Source: Gramella sp. AN32 | GTDB taxonomy: Bacteria > Bacteroidota > Bacteroidia > Flavobacteriales > Flavobacteriaceae | DNA: 64,000 nt | Assembly: GCF_023718305.1 (NCBI RefSeq) | Contig: NZ_QEYO01000008.1 | Coordinates: 124,001-188,000 of the forward strand | Direction of reading: 5' to 3' | Shown here: piece after piece, positions 27,323-38,300 of the stretch | Position numbering within the stretch: position 1 is the stretch's first letter | Layout: every line of letters starts with the position of its first letter | The notes under the pieces: generated by a model | What the model saw: only the letters and a program-made list of their open reading frames with translations | What the model was told of the DNA's origin: nothing | The model's database searches: none | Program-made: the position numbers and the translations under genes

Positions 27323-28669
27323 TTATTTTGCAGCCACCTGATCTGAAGACGTAGTCATTTTAAGCTGACTAATCACATAATTTCCAAGTTTTTGTCCCTG
27401 ATCCAAACCTACTTCAATGGCAGATCTATAATGAATGCCACCATACAATCTACTGTTTGCCGCTTCTAAAGACGCCTCATTAAAAGATTTATAAGACCTA
27501 ATGGGTAAACCATAATCAACTTCAGTATCATCATCAAAGCTGAAATCTTCACCAAAAATATCGGTTAAAGCGATGGCAGCAGCTCCGGAAATAACGGAAT
27601 GTCCACTGGTATACTCTGGAAAAGGAGGGGTTTGAAGAACAGAGGTCCAGTTCTCATCAATATATTTATTGATCAAAGTTTCCGGCCTAACCAGGTTACT
27701 TCTATATTTTTCATCCCAACAGCTAATAAAACCATCAGCAAGGGCTACAGAAACTTTCGCGTAGGCGTAAACAGATCTATCAAAATCTGCTTTATCCTTT
27801 TGGCAGGCAATTTTTGTAATTCCAATCCAATGTCCTCCGGGAGTGATTTTTTTCGCCGCGAACATCAAATGTCCTCGCATGATCGATACATATGGATTAC
27901 AATCCCAGAATTTAGCAATAGCCATTTTTTCACTGTTCTCTTCATTCTGGGCGATTTCCTGACGAATATTATAAACTTCCATAAGTTCGTCATGGAATTT
28001 TGAGCCTTCTTCCATAGAAAAAGCTGGTGGTGGTATCGGTTTAAACTGGTTTGCTTCTTCTATAACGAATGGTCTAATCTTGCTCCAATGTGGTTCAATC
28101 CCATCCATATAAGCGGGAGGAGTTGGCTGCCATCTTCCTTCTTCACCTGTAGCAATGGAAAATTTAGGCATTGTACGCGTTTGGGCATAATTATCCTTTT
28201 TCATCCAGTCTTTAATGTGCTGCGCAACCTGAAGCCCGTAAGCTTCAGAGACCTTAAACGTTCTTTCATCCTGATCTTTCCATTTCTGAAATAAGCTATC
28301 GCGTTGGGCAATTAACTTATCTTCAGAAAAAACCAAACTTATGGCAAGGTCATAAAAGGCCACAATAGAAGCAACTTCAGGATTTGTAATATCTGAAGTT
28401 GATTTTGGGGCAGGTTCTAGATCGGTTAAAAAATTGGAAAGGCTTTTATATTCAGGGTCAAACTGTGACATGACTTCATAAGCTGCAATGTTTGAGTAGG
28501 CATATACCCTACTTGCAACTGGTGGGGCAAAAATATCATGAACCATCACTTTGGTGACATGATCGTTTGCAGCATGGTAATCGTCTGGAGAAACAATTAT
28601 AGCCTCAGGTTCCTTGTCGCACGAAGCAAACAAAGCAGTAAATAACAACAACATAAAAATCTTCTTCAT
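27323..28669 (-). CDS. Vanadium-dependent haloperoxidase / PAP2-type lipoprotein
   Basis: 448 residues from the ATG at 28669, which gives a lipoprotein signal (MKKIFMLLLFTALFASC); an upstream ATG at 28705 would overlap the preceding gene. The vanadate/phosphate pocket is complete: KYRSNLVRP near 318, YTSGHS near 354 and SRLYGGIHYR near 405 supply Lys, Arg, Ser, Gly, His, Arg, His. Enzymes with this pocket are halide-oxidising peroxidases or acid phosphatases; the sequence alone cannot tell which. It lies 4 bases downstream of the third ASPIC/UnbV gene, so it belongs to that transcription unit and acts in the periplasm or on the surface. Confidence 0.87.
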   Translation of the reverse strand: MKKIFMLLLFTALFASCDKEPEAIIVSPDDYHAANDHVTKVMVHDIFAPPVASRVYAYSNIAAYEVMSQFDPEYKSLSNFLTDLEPAPKSTSDITNPEVASIVAFYDLAISLVFSEDKLIAQRDSLFQKWKDQDERTFKVSEAYGLQVAQHIKDWMKKDNYAQTRTMPKFSIATGEEGRWQPTPPAYMDGIEPHWSKIRPFVIEEANQFKPIPPPAFSMEEGSKFHDELMEVYNIRQEIAQNEENSEKMAIAKFWDCNPYVSIMRGHLMFAAKKITPGGHWIGITKIACQKDKADFDRSVYAYAKVSVALADGFISCWDEKYRSNLVRPETLINKYIDENWTSVLQTPPFPEYTSGHSVISGAAAIALTDIFGEDFSFDDDTEVDYGLPIRSYKSFNEASLEAANSRLYGGIHYRSAIEVGLDQGQKLGNYVISQLKMTTSSDQVAAK

Positions 28670-28673
28670 AACA

Positions 28674-31600
28674 TTATTTAATTTTATATAACTCTGTTTT
28701 TGCATTATTCAGAGTTACTAAAAGATATTTGATATTATTTAATTTTATAACTGAAAAATCTTTAACAGATTTTTGGGATAAATTTAAACCAATTTCTACG
28801 GAATTCAGAATATTATCCTCATTAATTATGATTGCTCCACCAAAAGCGTCAAACTTGCCATGATATGGGGTAATCCCGAAATAATTTCCCCCAATTAGCA
28901 ATTCTTCTTTTCCATCTTTGTTGAAGTCGTAAACCAACATGCTTCTAATCGGGGCAACCTGTAATTCTCTTTCAAACGGGATAAACCTAAATTGACCTTC
29001 TTCATTTTTGAGATACCCTGAAGATAATTCGTTGATTTCAAACTTTATAGCGCTATTCAATTCGTCTTTGCTGAAAATTTCGTCAGCTTTCTGGCCGGCA
29101 AAATCTTTATAATTTGAATATTTTTTCCTGATCTTTTCACTCAATTGTGATGCCAATTCATCTTTGCCATAAAGAAAATAATAATTCCCATTTTTTTCTG
29201 AAGCGATCAGCGTCTCTGTAAGACCATTTTTGTCGAAATCTTTGTAATACATTAAAAGCGGATATTTTTCCGAAGCTTTTAATTTTGTATTTAAGCCCCA
29301 GTTACCCAGCATATAATCATTATCCCCGTCACCATCAATATCGAATTCACTTATACTCTGCCACATTCCATTCAAGGAACCTGAAACATGGTTTTTGGTA
29401 ACATCGGTGAATTTTCCATTTTCATTCTGTATAAATTTTGGGGACATCCACTCACCTACGACTACCAGATCCAGATCTGAATCATTATCAAAATCTGTCC
29501 AAATCGCATCGTTCACCATGCCCAGACCTTCAAATAATCCCTCATTTTGGACAATAGAGAACTTCCCTTCATGATTGTTTAATAAATATGATGTGGGCTG
29601 CGCGCCATAATCATAATTCACCGAATTACTTCCTATAAAAATATCCCCATCCCCATCATCATCATAATCGGCCAGTTTTACCACGGAAGAATTTGAATAC
29701 ATTTTGGGAAATAAACTATCGCGTACAAAGCCTCTCTCTTTATTTCCCAAATATAACCTGTCCAGTAAATATTCATTTTGGTGCACCGATTCACCACCAC
29801 CTGATGCGATAAAGATATCCATAATCCCATCCTGGTTAAAATCGGCAACGGCGGCACTCACATCTTCGGTTAAAGAATCTTTTGAGATTTCCGGTGTTTT
29901 CGTTTTCTGAAATTTTCCATTTTTCTGAAGATAGATTTCTGCAGGATGAAATCTGGAACCGCCAAAAATAACATCATCGCTACCATCAGCATTAAGATCG
30001 GCTACTTTAACCGCAGGTCCTAAATCTGAAATTTGATGCGGTATAAGCTTTTGCACATTAAAATCTACAAAAGGATTTTCTTCATGTTTGTAAGACAATC
30101 CAAGATCATTTTCGGCTTTTTCAAACCAATTTTTTACAGGTTTTTTAAAAATATTATCAATTGAAATTGAATTACTTGCATATAACTCATTTAAAGTGAT
30201 AGTTGAATTCAATCTAAGATTTCTAACCACTTCAGTTTTTTGTCCGGGCCAGATCAAAATTAAGGAGTCTACTACATTCCCTTTTTCAATTCCAAAATGT
30301 ATAACCGGTTCTGAAGATGACTGAAAGGATTTTGTAGTATACAATTGCCTGGTTTGTTTTTGTCCTTCGCTAAAGAGTACTGCCCTGGCTCCAATTCCGA
30401 AGGTATTTTTCCCAGATCCCTTTAATCTAAGCTTTAAATAATTCCCTTTTGCCTCATCGTTAATGTAAATACTTGCCTGATCGTTAATATTATTGGTAAC
30501 AATATCCAGATCGCCATCATTATCGAGATCGCCGTAAGCCAGACCTGTTGAAATTACAGAATCATTCTTAAACCATTGTTTTGAAACGTCTTTAAAATTT
30601 CCATTTCCGATTCCCGAAAACACATAATTAGTCACTTTTCCTGAAGGCATTTTGTTTAATGCCTCTTCGTCAATCAACGTACTTTGATCAAGTTTTTTCT
30701 GAATTTCCTCGTTAGAAGTATACTTTACATAATCAAGATCATTCGGCCTTTTTGGTATCCCATTAGTAATAAAAAGATCCTGATTTCCATCCTGATCCAG
30801 ATCTGCGAAAATTGGTCCCCAACTCCAATCTGTTGCGGCGACACCGTTCATTAAAGCCGTTTCAGAAAAGAATTCCCCACCCTGGTTCATTTGCAGCATA
30901 TTACGGGTAAACTGTGGATGATATCCCAGTGTTTCGATACGCATAGCATGAAGGTTTACATTATCATCCCCGGCGGAAGACTTTAAAACCTTTTCATCTT
31001 CCGGCAACATATCTAAGGTAATAAGATCTACAAAGCCATCATTATTGATATCTGCAGCGTCATTTCCCATGGAAAACCTGGAAACATGGCCAAACATTAC
31101 TTTTAGCTTTTCAGTAAAAGTCCCATCGCCATTATTTATATAATAATAATCGTCTTCATGAAAATCATTGCCTACATAGATATCCGTAAAACCATCATTA
31201 TTGAAATCGGCAGTGGTTAAACCAAGTCCGTAGCTATTAGGCCCGCCATAAATACCCGCCGCTTCGCTAACATCAATAAATTTATTATTATCGTTTCTAA
31301 AAAGCTTATCGCCGCTTTCGTAGTTTCGATTATTTCGAATCTCTGCGGGACCAAAGGAATCTGCAGTATGCACCGCATGATTCAGAATATAAACATCCAA
31401 ATCCCCGTCATTATCCATGTCGAAAAAAGCCGCCTGGGAGGAATAATTTTCAAGATCCAAACCGTATTCTTTGCTGCTCTCAGTAAATGTTAGATCTCCA
31501 TTATTAATAAAAAGTTCGTTATAACCGTTAAATCCATTTACACCTACTACTGCAGAAACGTACATGTCAAGAAATCCGTCCCCATTTACATCAGCCATAG

Positions 31601-32018
31601 TACAGCCGGTATTCCAGGTAGAGTTCCCTGTAACTCCGGCAGATTCAGAAATATCTTTAAATTTCAGGTCTCCTTCGTTCAGATATAATTTATTTTTTAC
31701 CTGGTTCCCGGTAAAATAGATATCGGGAAGTCCGTCATTATTAATATCCCCAATACTCACTCCTCCTCCATTATAAAAATACAGGTAGTCAAGAATATTT
31801 TGATCACGGGAATTGGTAAGGATGTTGGTAAAATCTACGCCGGTTTGTTCACTTTTGGGATTGCTGAAAAATAGCGGAGCCTCTTCTTTCTTCTCATCCT
31901 TTTTGCAACTTAGAATGAGAAAAAGAATAAAAATAAAAACTGGATACCTACTTTTAATTGACCTCAAAAATCCTCGGTTTTTGGTTATTGATCGCGGCGA
32001 TAATATATTTTTTTCCAT
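28674..32018 (-). CDS. FG-GAP / ASPIC-UnbV double-propeller lipoprotein 3 of 3
   Basis: 1114 residues. The hydrophobic stretch FIFILFLILSC is a lipoprotein signal preceded by an unusually long basic N-region, because the ATG at 32018 lies inside the upstream gene (65-base overlap); a TTG at 31967 would give a normal signal. I count 14 calcium-binding-type DxDxDGxxD repeats: seven before an ASPIC/UnbV domain (about 520-600, KLRLKGSGKNTFGIGARAVL) and seven after, that is two seven-bladed propellers. A closing motif TPYHGKFDAFGGA is shared by the three paralogues. It is probably surface-exposed; the partner or substrate is unknown. Confidence 0.87.
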   Translation of the reverse strand: MEKNILSPRSITKNRGFLRSIKSRYPVFIFILFLILSCKKDEKKEEAPLFFSNPKSEQTGVDFTNILTNSRDQNILDYLYFYNGGGVSIGDINNDGLPDIYFTGNQVKNKLYLNEGDLKFKDISESAGVTGNSTWNTGCTMADVNGDGFLDMYVSAVVGVNGFNGYNELFINNGDLTFTESSKEYGLDLENYSSQAAFFDMDNDGDLDVYILNHAVHTADSFGPAEIRNNRNYESGDKLFRNDNNKFIDVSEAAGIYGGPNSYGLGLTTADFNNDGFTDIYVGNDFHEDDYYYINNGDGTFTEKLKVMFGHVSRFSMGNDAADINNDGFVDLITLDMLPEDEKVLKSSAGDDNVNLHAMRIETLGYHPQFTRNMLQMNQGGEFFSETALMNGVAATDWSWGPIFADLDQDGNQDLFITNGIPKRPNDLDYVKYTSNEEIQKKLDQSTLIDEEALNKMPSGKVTNYVFSGIGNGNFKDVSKQWFKNDSVISTGLAYGDLDNDGDLDIVTNNINDQASIYINDEAKGNYLKLRLKGSGKNTFGIGARAVLFSEGQKQTRQLYTTKSFQSSSEPVIHFGIEKGNVVDSLILIWPGQKTEVVRNLRLNSTITLNELYASNSISIDNIFKKPVKNWFEKAENDLGLSYKHEENPFVDFNVQKLIPHQISDLGPAVKVADLNADGSDDVIFGGSRFHPAEIYLQKNGKFQKTKTPEISKDSLTEDVSAAVADFNQDGIMDIFIASGGGESVHQNEYLLDRLYLGNKERGFVRDSLFPKMYSNSSVVKLADYDDDGDGDIFIGSNSVNYDYGAQPTSYLLNNHEGKFSIVQNEGLFEGLGMVNDAIWTDFDNDSDLDLVVVGEWMSPKFIQNENGKFTDVTKNHVSGSLNGMWQSISEFDIDGDGDNDYMLGNWGLNTKLKASEKYPLLMYYKDFDKNGLTETLIASEKNGNYYFLYGKDELASQLSEKIRKKYSNYKDFAGQKADEIFSKDELNSAIKFEINELSSGYLKNEEGQFRFIPFERELQVAPIRSMLVYDFNKDGKEELLIGGNYFGITPYHGKFDAFGGAIIINEDNILNSVEIGLNLSQKSVKDFSVIKLNNIKYLLVTLNNAKTELYKIK

Positions 32019-35000
32019 CCTTATCCTTAAAGGTTTTTAAGAACTTCACTTCATCCCGAATACTAAAGCCGCTATCCTTATAATCCTGCCATTCAAAGTT
32101 CATTTTCCCGTCACCAAGAAGCACATTACCATAACTGGCATCAAGTCTGGAAAATTGCGGTTTAAATTCGTAATTATTCCCGGCCATTACCAAATCCAGG
32201 TTGCCATCGTTATTAACATCTTCACAGGTGATCCCACAAACACAACTAAACTGGACACGATTGGGTAAATTTTGAACCTTAAAATTCCCTTTCCCATCAT
32301 TAATGGCGATCACACTTTCTGAAATCACCGCTTCCTTCACCAGGGCGTTTTCCGTTTTATCTTTAGGCAGCAATTCATCAATAGGTCGTCTGGCATATTC
32401 TGAAGCTTTTAAATTTTCTTTCTTTAAAACAACCAGCTGGCTGGTTAATTCCTTTTTCATATGAATAGGATAATCTTTGCCATTTTTTTGCTTGGTCATG
32501 ATTTGTTCAATCGTTCCATTATTGTCAAAATCATTCACCCACATTTTTACGGGATTTTCCAGACTTGTTTTATACGGAATATTTGAACCTTTATTTCCAA
32601 TAATAAGGTCCATATCACCATCATTATCCAAATCTGCCGACTGGACCGTGTTCCACCACCCGGTATACGCATCCAGATTGGTCTTTAAAACTGACAATCT
32701 TCGCCCGGAATTATGATAGATCTTTGGAGAACCCCAATCTGAAACGGTTATAAGATCTGCGATATCGTCGCCATCCACATCCTGCCAGATGGCATCGGTG
32801 ATCATGCCGGCATATTTGGTATCATAGGCAATTCTTTCTGTAGCATTCACAAATTCGCCATTGCCTTTGTTTTCCAAAAATAAATGCTGGGGATCCAGCC
32901 CATAATTCACGGAAACACTTCGGCTTCCAATAAAAATATCTATATCACCATCCGCATCAAAATCATAAGGAGCGATTACAGCGATGTTCTGGTTTACTGT
33001 AGGTAGAATATTTGTTGATGGTGAAAAGTTTCCTCTTCCATCGTTTAGATACAACCTGGAGCGATAATTCTCTTCCTCACGCACCTCATTCCCACCTGAA
33101 CCTACGATCAAATCCTGATCTCCATCTGAATCGGCATCAAAAAATGAGGCCGCAGTGTCTTCAAAAAGATAATCTGTATCCAAAGAAGTCTGCTTCAGTT
33201 TTTGCAATTTTCCTCCTCCTCTATTCAGATATATAATTCCCGGTTGACCCTTTGCCCCCCCAATAAAAATATCTTCATTTCCATCAGCATTCACATCGCC
33301 AATTGCCATTGCGGGACCTTCCTGGGAGAGTTTCTGCGAGATCAAACCTTCAAAATCAAAATCGGTATAATCATTTTCCTCATGCTCCACCATAAACGAA
33401 TTGTCGAGTTCTTTTAAGAGGACATCTGTTTTCTGCGGTTTAGGCAACGAATACTCTTCCGTAGCGTCTTTAATATTCAACTCCAAAGTCTGGTTTACGG
33501 CAACTTCTTTTAACAGCTGGGTTCGATCATTTGGCCAGATCACTCGCAGGGAATCGATCTTGTCCATCTCCCCCAAACCAATGTTCATGGTATAGTCCAT
33601 TGAAGACTGGAATCCTCTGGAAGGATTAAGATCCTGGACGATAATGGTATTGCCGCTATAAAGTTTTATTATGCTCCCAATGGCAAATTTATTCTTTTGT
33701 TCCCCAATTAGTTTTAGCCGCAGGTAATGATGCCCGTTCATTTCGGTTGAATTATTCCTGTAGATAAAAGATTGCATATTCACGTTATTCACCACGAGAT
33801 CGAGATCACCATCATTATCCAAATCCCCATAGGCGCAGCCATTGGAAAGACTGGGCGTCCCTAATCCCCAGGCTTTTGCCACGTCTTCAAAGCTAAGGTC
33901 ATGTTTATTCTTAAAGGCATAATTAGGTAATGGGGTAACCGGCATTTTTTTAATTATGGAATCGATAGATTCTTTTTTACCGGTAAGGGCCATATTTTGA
34001 ATAATATCATTCGCAAAGAATTCAACAAAATCAAGATCGGTAAGATCGTGATTGATCCCATTGGTCACGAAAATGTCCCGAAAACCATCATTATCCATAT
34101 CGAAGATCAAGCCGGCCCAGCTCCAGTCGGTACTTTCTACACCGCTAAAATTCGCGATTTCTGAAAAAGTGCTGTTTCCATTATTCAGTTGCAGTGTATT
34201 TTGAATGTATTGCTGAAAAAAATCTTTGCTCTGCTTCAATTTAAAAACATTATAGCCTTCAAATTCCATGACAGATTTGGTCCTTTCTTCAGAATCTGGC
34301 AACATATCTGTAATAAAAATATCATTATAACCATCATTATTAATATCTGCCATATCTATTCCCATCGCAGATAAACTCAGGTGGTTTGTCCAGTTTTCAA
34401 TATCCTCGGTAAAAGTTCCATCCTGATTGTTGATGTATAAATAGTCCCTTTCGTAAAAATCGTTGGAAACATAAATATCAGGATAGAGATCATTATTAAA
34501 ATCCTGCACCATTACCCCAAGCCCAAATCCTATCAAACTTCCATAAATCCCGGCCTCTTCACTCACATCTACAAATTTCCCATCATCATTTCGCAACAAC
34601 ATATCGCCTACTCCGCGAAAAATTTCAGGAACCCCTTCCCAATCCTGCGCACGCACGTGTCTTTGTTCAGCATAACCTAAACTGCTCACAGGAATATTGC
34701 TGTTGTTCAAAATATACGCATCAAGATCCCCATCTTTGTCATAGTCGAAAAAAGAAGCGTGGGTGGAAAATCCTGTTTTCGCCAGATTATATTCTGCAGC
34801 TTTTTCAGTAAAGGTTAAATCCCCATTGTTGATGTAGAGGTCATTATCGTGATTGTTGCCTTCCATATTCCCTGCATTGCTCACATAAATATCCAGCAAA
34901 CCATCCTGGTTAATATCCACCATATTTACACCGGTAGACCAGGGTTTATTCCCTGAAATACCTGCAGATTCTGAAATATCCTCGAATTTAAAATCACCTT

Positions 35001-35319
35001 TATTCAGAAAAAGTTTATTGGGTTTCATGTTAGCGGACATATAAATATCTGGTAGACCATCATTATTGATGTCCCCAATGGCCACACCACCTCCATTATA
35101 AAAATTTCGGTATTTGAAAATATTAAAGTCTTTCTGGTTCTTTACCTCATTAAGAAAATCGATTCCGGTTTCTTCCGAAGATAAGAGGGTATACAATGTA
35201 GGTTCTGTTGATTCTTGATTTTCAGTTCCATCACTTTCTTTGTCATCATTTTTGCAGGAAGAAAATATAATTATCCCTATTAAAAATATCGATTTATAAT
35301 TGCACCAATTCCTGAACAT
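31954..35319 (-). CDS. FG-GAP / ASPIC-UnbV double-propeller lipoprotein 2 of 3
   Basis: 1121 residues with lipoprotein signal (SIFLIGIIIFSSC). The same 7 + 7 arrangement of DxDxDG repeats surrounds an ASPIC/UnbV domain (LRLKLIGEQKNKFAIGSIIKL, SLRVIWPNDRTQ). The 3' end overlaps the next gene by 65 bases and the start is 1 base after the stop of paralogue 1, so the three are translated from one message. The three proteins share layout and length but differ widely in sequence, so they are old paralogues, not a recent tandem copy. Confidence 0.9.
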   Translation of the reverse strand: MFRNWCNYKSIFLIGIIIFSSCKNDDKESDGTENQESTEPTLYTLLSSEETGIDFLNEVKNQKDFNIFKYRNFYNGGGVAIGDINNDGLPDIYMSANMKPNKLFLNKGDFKFEDISESAGISGNKPWSTGVNMVDINQDGLLDIYVSNAGNMEGNNHDNDLYINNGDLTFTEKAAEYNLAKTGFSTHASFFDYDKDGDLDAYILNNSNIPVSSLGYAEQRHVRAQDWEGVPEIFRGVGDMLLRNDDGKFVDVSEEAGIYGSLIGFGLGVMVQDFNNDLYPDIYVSNDFYERDYLYINNQDGTFTEDIENWTNHLSLSAMGIDMADINNDGYNDIFITDMLPDSEERTKSVMEFEGYNVFKLKQSKDFFQQYIQNTLQLNNGNSTFSEIANFSGVESTDWSWAGLIFDMDNDGFRDIFVTNGINHDLTDLDFVEFFANDIIQNMALTGKKESIDSIIKKMPVTPLPNYAFKNKHDLSFEDVAKAWGLGTPSLSNGCAYGDLDNDGDLDLVVNNVNMQSFIYRNNSTEMNGHHYLRLKLIGEQKNKFAIGSIIKLYSGNTIIVQDLNPSRGFQSSMDYTMNIGLGEMDKIDSLRVIWPNDRTQLLKEVAVNQTLELNIKDATEEYSLPKPQKTDVLLKELDNSFMVEHEENDYTDFDFEGLISQKLSQEGPAMAIGDVNADGNEDIFIGGAKGQPGIIYLNRGGGKLQKLKQTSLDTDYLFEDTAASFFDADSDGDQDLIVGSGGNEVREEENYRSRLYLNDGRGNFSPSTNILPTVNQNIAVIAPYDFDADGDIDIFIGSRSVSVNYGLDPQHLFLENKGNGEFVNATERIAYDTKYAGMITDAIWQDVDGDDIADLITVSDWGSPKIYHNSGRRLSVLKTNLDAYTGWWNTVQSADLDNDGDMDLIIGNKGSNIPYKTSLENPVKMWVNDFDNNGTIEQIMTKQKNGKDYPIHMKKELTSQLVVLKKENLKASEYARRPIDELLPKDKTENALVKEAVISESVIAINDGKGNFKVQNLPNRVQFSCVCGITCEDVNNDGNLDLVMAGNNYEFKPQFSRLDASYGNVLLGDGKMNFEWQDYKDSGFSIRDEVKFLKTFKDKDGKKYIIAAINNQKPRIFEVN

Positions 35320-35320
35320 A

Positions 35321-38300
35321 TTAATTTTGGCTTTTAAGAATTTTTAATGTGTTGTTATTCCTTGTGATCACAAAATAAGTTTCTCCATCTACGCACAACT
35401 TCTGAATATCTCGGGAAGCTCCCGGAACATCAGGGATTTTAGCCCTGTAGTTTTTAAAAAAACCATTTTGATCGTTTAATAGCAAAGTCCCGTGCGAGGC
35501 ATCTAATCTACCTAATTGTGTACTGATTTCATAGTTGTTTCCAACAATATAAAGGTCATCAAAACCATCATTATCGAAGTCATTCACCTCTATATCAAAA
35601 ATCTGGGAGATTTGGGCTTCAAATGGCAATTTTCGTACCTTAAAATTAGTTGACCCGGTATTTTCAAGATAAACAGATCCCAATTCGTAGACTTGTTTTA
35701 CGGTCGCATTTTTCAATTTATCTGAAGGAAAAATAGCTGTAAATTTAGCCTTTGCAAAATCTGAATAATTATTGAATTTTTTCTTTAAGTAAGGTAACTG
35801 CCCGTCCAGTTCATCTTTTGAAGAAAATACAGTTTCAGTTCCTTTATAGAAATAAGTCAATATTGGGTCGATGGAACCATTGTCGTCGAAATCATTTAAA
35901 TATAATTGCAAAGGTTCTTCCGTACTTGCCTTCAGCCTTGTATTTAATCCCCAGTTGCCGGCTACGATATCTATATCTCCGTCATGATCGAAGTCTGTAG
36001 CCTTGACTGAATTATACCAGCCATTCGTTTTATCAAGATTGGCTGATTTCTTTACTAAGCTGCCCTTTTCATTCATAAAAATAGTCACCGGCATATAGTA
36101 TCCTACCACAATGGCATCTTCCCAACCATCAGCGTTAAGATCGATCCAAAACAGATCCTGAACCTGACCTACATTTTGAAAGTCTGAATATTTCTTAGGG
36201 TTCATCTGCTTAAATTCTCCTATCCCATTATTCAGGTAGATAAATTGCCTGGGGACGGCCTGATAGTTTCCCGGAATTAAATTCGAAATGAAGACCACAT
36301 CAAGGTCGCCATCATGATCTATATCGGTAGTGGAGATGCCGGAAGCATTTATCTCGAGATCCTGAAACTGGTTTGATTTTATAAAATTTCCCTTCTGGTT
36401 CAAATATAAAATGGGTTTTAAAGCATTGCCGCGGGTAAACTCATTCCCACCACTGGCCACAATAATATCTTTAAAATGATCATTATCAACATCTACCATA
36501 AGAACCGCGGTATTTTCTGAAATTCTATTTTCATCGAAGACCGGAAAATATTGTAAATCAAATTGTCCATTTTTATCCTGAAAAAAGACCTGTAAAGCCT
36601 GTGATTTTCCGCCTCCAATAACCAGATCTTCCAAACCGTCATTATTGATATCCCCCACAGTAGAAGTTGGGCCAAAATTACTATAAGCAAAAGGGGTTAA
36701 GGGATCTTTATTGAATTCCAGTGTTTGTTGTTCAATATGCCTGTAATTAATTAAGGAATCATTTTCTAGCAAGATTTGGCTTTGTGCTATAACTGAACTG
36801 GAATCATTTTGAGCAGCGTCTTTATAATCTAAAACTACTTCAGAATTTATGCTGATGTCTTTTCTTAGTTGTTGTTTCCCACCCGGCCAGATAATTTTAA
36901 GTGAATCAATTTTCTTTGCCGTTCCCACACCAAAGATCATTTCGGGGGAAACGGAAGATAAAAATCCCTGATTTAAATAGAGTTCCTGCATTTGAGTTTT
37001 TTCATTCGCATATAAATAAACCCTGGCGCCAACCCCAAATTTGTTGTTTTTAGCACCTTTCAATTTGATCTTTATTGAATTTGTCGCTCCCATTTCGTTT
37101 CGGAACAAAAAAGCTGGCGTGTCGGTATTATTTACGACAAGATCCAAATCCCCATCATTATCAAAATCGGCATAGGCAGCACCCTGACTAAAGGACGGCT
37201 CATTTTTAAACCATTTTAAACCTAATTCTTCAAAAGTCTGGTTGCCGGAATTATGGAAAAAATAGTTTCTAAGTTTCTTTTTGGGCAAGGCTTTGGTTAG
37301 CGCGGGTAAATTTTCAAGCTTTTTCTCACTGAGTTGTTTCTGTATTTTCTCATTGGAAATAAATTTGATAAAATCCATGTCATTCGTAGCGCCTTTAATC
37401 CCATTGGTAACATAAATATCTTTAAAACCATCGAGGTCAAAATCTGCAATAAGCGGACTCCAGGACCATTCAGAAGCGGCAATGCCGCTGGCAAAAGCGG
37501 TTTCAGAAAAACTTAAATCCCCGCGATTATAATGCAGGGTATTTTGCATGTATTGAGGAGAAAAACCATTTTTGAGATAGTTAGAATAGGTTTGGAAAGG
37601 ATATTCCAAACCCGATGTTTTATAAGTCTTAAGATCTTCCGGGAGCATGTCTAAAGCGACAATATCGGGATTCAGGTCATTGTCAAGATCGGCAATACTA
37701 TTCCCCATGGAAAAGTGTGCGGTATGTCCCAAACTCTCAGACTGATGGTTTAATTCTTTAAAAGTTTTATCCTGCTGGTTGATATAGATGTAATCATTTT
37801 CGAAAAAATCGTTCCCAATATAAATATCCGGATAGCCGTCATTATTGAGGTCTCCAATACTAATGCCCAATCCATAACCAATAATGCCCTGAAATATTTC
37901 AGTTTGCGCAGAGACATCTTTAAACTTACCGTCGATATTTTCAAAAAAACGATCTCCGGATTTTGAATCATAGCTTTCCCTTTTTTTACCTTTTCCGTAA
38001 TTAAGATTTGGATATACCGAATGATTGAGAAGGTACATATCCAGGTCTCCATCTAAATCATAGTCCAGAAATGAAGCCTGGGTAGAAAACCCTGAAAAAT
38101 CCAGGCCATATTCTTTAGACATTTCTGAAAAGATGGGGATTCCATTTTTGTCATTTCCCTGGTTTACCAACAGTAGATTGTGTCCTTTCAAATGAAGAAA
38201 GCCGGATACTTTACAGATATAGATATCCATCAGGCCGTCGTTATTAATATCTACATTAGAAATTCCTGTACTCCAGCCAGTACTATTATCAAATCCATAA

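Noticed and set aside
27599..28003. 134-codon plus-strand frame
   Set aside because: Shadow of the haloperoxidase-type gene, which has a complete active site on the other strand.
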